Positions 61,054 through 64,000 of a stretch of 64,000 nt of DNA are shown here, in pieces. Origin of the DNA: DASRBN01 sp035294305 (GTDB taxonomy: Bacteria > Chloroflexota > Ktedonobacteria > Ktedonobacterales > Ktedonobacteraceae); assembly GCA_035294305.1 (NCBI GenBank), contig DATGLD010000025.1:163877-227876 (forward strand), in the 5' to 3' direction. Each line of letters opens with the position of its first letter. Positions within the stretch are counted from its first letter, which is position 1. Both the position numbers and the translations under genes were made by a program. The notes beneath the pieces were generated by a model that searched no databases, was not told the DNA's origin, and was given only the letters and a program-made list of their open reading frames with translations.

Positions 61054-62781
61054 TTACTTCCTACCCAGCTTTGCTTTCAGAGCGCCCACTATAAGATTGA
61101 CCTCTTCCACTCTCAATAGCAGCACGCCACCGGTATAGACCAGGCTTGCCAGGCCGCCTGCTATGATGACCGTCAGTAATGAGCCTGAGAGCCTGTCGAG
61201 TGAAAAGAGCGCGATATGCCCGAGCAAGAGTTGCATGGCCCAGGCAATCGCGCCCATTGCGGCGGCGGCGAGTAGTATCTTGAGAACAGTTGGCAGCAAC
61301 TTGCGTATGTGCAGGGAACCCATGATTAATCTTAAGAGGATCAGAAGAATAATGGGATGAAGCGAGTTCTGTACAGTGTTGGCGAAGGCAAGCGCGGGCA
61401 TGCCGACGGTACTCCAGAGTGGCAGGGCGACGGCGAGGTAACCCAGAATGCTGACGACTCCGATTGTTACGGGGATAATGGTATTTTTACGCGCGTAGAA
61501 AGCGGCTATCAAGAGCTGATCTAGAGCCACAAAAGGCAACTGGTAGGCGTAGTTTTGCAGGGCAATGGCTGTGCGGGCCGCATCCTCGGCGGTATAGTTG
61601 TGGTGGCGGAAAAGCAGGTCGACGATTGGTTGACGCAGCACAATCAGCCCAACGGCGGCAGGAACCATGAGCAGCAGTCCAACGCGGAATCCTAGCAGGA
61701 GCGTCTCTTTGAAACGCTCGTTGTTGCCCTCGCGCGCATGCGTCGAAAGCGTGGGCAGGACGGCAAATGAGAGGGCCGCGGCAACTAATCCGACCGGGAA
61801 TTGTATGAGCGTGGTTGCCAGGCGCATGGCGGTATAGTTGGCAGCACCGCAGGTTCCTTTCTGGAGAGGGAAATTGGCGATGATGCCACAAGGCGTACGC
61901 GAGGCGAGATTCTGATCAAGGTAAATCAGACCCATGCTCACTAAAAAGCTGAACGCAACCGGTATGTAGAGTTTGACGATGCGGCGCAGTGCAGGCTGCT
62001 TCAGATCGAGCACGAACAGGTAGCGCAGGCGCTGGTTGTGTATGCCGGGCAGAAGCAAGGCAATTTCTCCCGCCGCGCCAACCAGGACCCCGATAGCGAG
62101 CCCCAGGTAACCATAGTAATGTGCTCCAAGCAGGCTGCCGGCGATGGCGCCGAGAATGATACCGGCATGATAAGAAGCGGTGGCAAACGCGGGCCAGCCG
62201 AATTCTTTCAGGGCATATAATGCCGCCAAGAGCACGGCGAATGGACCCAGGGCCAACAGCGAGAAGAAGATGATCTGCGCGAACTGCAAGGTGAGTTGCT
62301 GTTGAGCGGGCGCATAGCCGGGCACCAGAATAGTATCGACGAACCAGGACGAAATAAAAACGAAAATGACCCCGGCGCAAAACATAACCAGCAGGACAAG
62401 ATTGACGATGGTAAAGACGAGGCGCCGCAGTTCATTACGCTTTTCAGGCGCCGCGTAATCATTGAAGGTGGGGATCAGAGCGCCGGAGACGGAGCCATTT
62501 ACCAGGAAGTCGTTGAAAGTCTGGGCCGGTAACAACGCTGAGTTGAAAGGGCCGGCTACCGGAGTACCTAATGAAGCCACAACGATCTGGCGCACCATAC
62601 CCATGATACTGCTGCCCAGGTTACCCAGCATAACCAGCGAGGCGGACTTCGCAATTTCACGCCGCTCGCTTGGCGCGGCTTTTTCTGGCGGACCCTCTAT
62701 AATCGGGGCGTCCTGTTCAGCTATCTCTATTGAGTTCAATGGGATAGCATCGGGCTGTTCATTCACAGATTCTCTGGCCAT
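61054..62781 (-). CDS. murJ: MurJ-type lipid II flippase (MVF family)
   Basis: 575 residues from ATG at 62781 with GGGAG upstream. Cytosolic N-tail of about 45 residues, then about 14 membrane helices. Family blocks: SLVMLGNLGSSIMGMVRQIV, NDFLVNGSVSGALIPTF, and Arg-rich loop residues of the cavity. Moves peptidoglycan precursor outward. 3' end is 4 bases from the convergent deacetylase gene. Confidence 0.9.
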   Translation of the reverse strand: MARESVNEQPDAIPLNSIEIAEQDAPIIEGPPEKAAPSERREIAKSASLVMLGNLGSSIMGMVRQIVVASLGTPVAGPFNSALLPAQTFNDFLVNGSVSGALIPTFNDYAAPEKRNELRRLVFTIVNLVLLVMFCAGVIFVFISSWFVDTILVPGYAPAQQQLTLQFAQIIFFSLLALGPFAVLLAALYALKEFGWPAFATASYHAGIILGAIAGSLLGAHYYGYLGLAIGVLVGAAGEIALLLPGIHNQRLRYLFVLDLKQPALRRIVKLYIPVAFSFLVSMGLIYLDQNLASRTPCGIIANFPLQKGTCGAANYTAMRLATTLIQFPVGLVAAALSFAVLPTLSTHAREGNNERFKETLLLGFRVGLLLMVPAAVGLIVLRQPIVDLLFRHHNYTAEDAARTAIALQNYAYQLPFVALDQLLIAAFYARKNTIIPVTIGVVSILGYLAVALPLWSTVGMPALAFANTVQNSLHPIILLILLRLIMGSLHIRKLLPTVLKILLAAAAMGAIAWAMQLLLGHIALFSLDRLSGSLLTVIIAGGLASLVYTGGVLLLRVEEVNLIVGALKAKLGRK

Positions 62782-62816
62782 TATGTATTGGTTCTCCCTA
62801 TAAGGTGAGGCGCTGG

Positions 62817-62838
62817 AGGACGACCACAAGGGTACGCC
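62817..62838. repeat. Single arm of the GGGCGACC repeat family
   Basis: GGACGACCACAAGGGTACG... matches the arms at 20778 and 40384 in 15 or more positions. No opposite arm is found here. It sits between murJ and the nucleotidyltransferase gene. Confidence 0.5.
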
Positions 62839-62840
62839 CT

Positions 62841-63455
62841 TTAGCTCCTCTCCCATCCACCCTTTTCCTCACCAGGGTCGCCTTTCATTTCCTCGTCTTG
62901 AAGGCTCTCGGGTCTCATGTTATTATAACGATTGGACGAGGGAAGCTGCTTGATGGTTGCGATTAATTTTGTCGTGGAATGATCCGGTAGATAGGCGATC
63001 AAACGCACAACTCCGCCGTATTGCTGTACCACTTTTGCCTCGGGCAAACGGTCAGTATCAGGCACGCTGCTGTGTTCCATGCCATAATCGCCGCCCTTGA
63101 CGTAAATCGCGGGCCGCAATAGTGCAAGCAATTCACTGGCCGCTAGTTCGCCAAAGATCGTCACATAATCTACGCACGTTAGGGCGGCCAGTATCTCAGC
63201 GCGTTCCTCTTCTGGTACCAGGGGCCTGCCCGGTCCCTTGAGCGCACGAGTACTGGTATCACTGTTCAGCCCTACGATGAGAAAATCCCCCAGTTCGCGT
63301 GCCTCCTGGAGATAGCGCACATGCCCAAGATGCAAGAGATCGAAGCAGCCGTTGGTGAAAACGCCTCGTTCGCCCCCTTCCTGCCTGCGCCGCACTTCAG
63401 CAGCGAGTTCCGGGCGAACCAGTATTTTTTGCCGGGCAACAGGTACATGGTTCAC
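62841..63455 (-). CDS. HldE/RfaE2-type nucleotidyltransferase
   Basis: 204 residues. Cytidylyl/adenylyltransferase HIGH-type fold: VFTNGCFDLLHLGHVRYLQE, then the GLNSDTSTRALKGPGRP substrate loop and YVKGGDYG. Single-domain, as in separate heptose-1-phosphate adenylyltransferases or glycerol-3-phosphate-type enzymes. The last 40 residues are low complexity. Followed on the same strand by murJ, so a cell-envelope role is plausible. Confidence 0.88.
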   Translation of the reverse strand: MNHVPVARQKILVRPELAAEVRRRQEGGERGVFTNGCFDLLHLGHVRYLQEARELGDFLIVGLNSDTSTRALKGPGRPLVPEEERAEILAALTCVDYVTIFGELAASELLALLRPAIYVKGGDYGMEHSSVPDTDRLPEAKVVQQYGGVVRLIAYLPDHSTTKLIATIKQLPSSNRYNNMRPESLQDEEMKGDPGEEKGGWERS

Positions 63456-63760
63456 GCAAGAAATCCTTTCGGCCTTAAGCCTGACTTTTGGGCTAGTATA
63501 GCATATCCATGCCAGTTTGTGGCATTCGAATCAAACTGGCGGCTGATCGCACCACACCAACTACTTGCTACCTGTTAGATGAACATATGACCATTTCTCC
63601 TGTTATTGCGTTTTGTTGAGAGCCTTTGTTATACTATTGAGCAAGTAGGTAGCCATTGATTTCAATATATTGTAGAGCTTTAAGCGGCCCTTCTTTCTTT
63701 TGCATGCGGTACCGTCAAAGATGCGCCGGCCGCAGTCCAGTTATGTAACGGAGGTATTTC
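63456..63760. other. Divergent intergenic region
   Basis: 305 bases between the nucleotidyltransferase and PAS genes. A TATACT at about 63632 could serve the PAS gene; no clear -35. Nothing else was seen. Confidence 0.4.
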
Positions 63761-64000
63761 ATGAGCGAGAGTGCTGTACAGGCTAATACGACATCACCAC
63801 ACATATCTATGCACGGCACCCGGTCACATGGCGCTTTGGACGCCGATATTATCATCAAAAACGCGCCCGACCCCGTTTTCGTTTCTGATCTGGAAGGCAA
63901 GATTCTCTCGGCCAATGATGCCGTCTACGAATTGTTAGGCTTTCGCACAGATGAAGTCCTGGAACAGTCCCTCTCGCGCTTCATCAGCCCTGAAGAAACA
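63761..64000 (+). CDS. PAS-domain signalling protein, 3' end outside window
   Basis: First 80 residues only. ATG at 63761 has GGAGG 6 bases upstream. After a Ser/His-rich head, residues about 28-80 begin a PAS domain (IIIKNAPDPVFVSDLEGKIL, ANDAVYELLGF). Probably a sensor histidine kinase or GGDEF protein; the output domain is beyond the window. Confidence 0.8.
   Translation, partial: MSESAVQANTTSPHISMHGTRSHGALDADIIIKNAPDPVFVSDLEGKILSANDAVYELLGFRTDEVLEQSLSRFISPEET

Noticed and set aside
1..64000. CRISPR array
   Set aside because: No regularly spaced short direct repeats were seen; the only direct repeats are the 19-mer pair at 15088 and the IS target duplications.
1..64000. tRNA or rRNA genes
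   Set aside because: No convincing T-loop plus acceptor stem combination or rRNA-like stretch was found by eye. A covariance-model scan would be decisive.

Overview
The window looks like a chromosomal segment of a Ktedonobacteria-like member of the Chloroflexota. Gene content suggests this rather than any single marker: multi-domain BTAD/MalT-type regulators, sedolisins, an eukaryotic-like kinase with FHA domain, an NHLP-clan small protein, a Thermus-like isocitrate dehydrogenase with a C-terminal extension, and many lipoproteins with LVAAC-type lipoboxes. Base composition is moderately GC rich by eye. No rRNA, tRNA or CRISPR array was recognised. The assignment is an inference and could be tested with rplI, secG, pyrG and argC phylogenies.

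Layout. 1-5.6 kb: partial Ser/Thr kinase, urocanate hydratase, M20 peptidase. 5.7-18.5 kb: an unbroken minus-strand block that I read as a natural-product (RiPP-type) locus. In transcription order it holds a 1111-residue MalT-like/BTAD regulator, a 65-residue membrane peptide, a 72-residue NHLP-clan protein, a cytochrome P450, an MFS exporter, a BTAD regulator, an active-type M16 peptidase, an unannotated 35-codon peptide (9101-9208), an S-adenosylmethionine decarboxylase-like enzyme, a HemN-like radical SAM enzyme and a second M16 subunit that has lost its zinc site. 18.9-28.6 kb: NADPH/ferredoxin oxidoreductase, two tandem secreted sedolisins, a DUF1028 protein, and a sigma factor / membrane regulator / lipoprotein operon. 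28.7-33.3 kb: small HTH protein, a structured repeat, and a TetR-controlled ABC exporter plus FAD monooxygenase unit with two clear operators. 33.4-38.7 kb: CoxG-like protein, Yip1 protein, soluble MgtE-N/CBS protein, CTP synthase, UPF0173 hydrolase. 38.8-40.1 kb: an ISAs1-family insertion sequence with frameshifted transposase and target duplication. 40.1-50 kb: glycosyltransferase with a degenerate GGDEF-like tail, a membrane protein with an HNH-like zinc tail, secG, a lipoprotein, an RNA/DNA methyltransferase, NAD(P)HX repair enzyme, Ca2+/H+ exchanger, rplI. 50.2-64 kb: a second CoxG-like protein, RNase D-HEAT protein, argC-argB, isocitrate dehydrogenase-carbonic anhydrase, two lipoproteins, phoU, LmbE-type deacetylase, MurJ flippase, HldE-type nucleotidyltransferase and the start of a PAS protein.

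How the main locus may work (inference): the 35-residue peptide, ending in an aromatic-rich hydrophobic tail, would be modified by the radical SAM enzyme and perhaps with a decarboxylated-SAM-derived group, cut by the heterodimeric M16 protease and exported by the MFS protein. The BTAD regulators would control it through direct repeats and a shared 13-bp promoter motif. The upstream NHLP/P450 part may be a second module or a tailoring branch.

Other recurrent structure: long perfect palindromes sit exactly at convergent gene ends (23601-23660 and 56591-56658), and a dispersed inverted-repeat family built on GGGCGACCRCAAGGGT occurs at three places.
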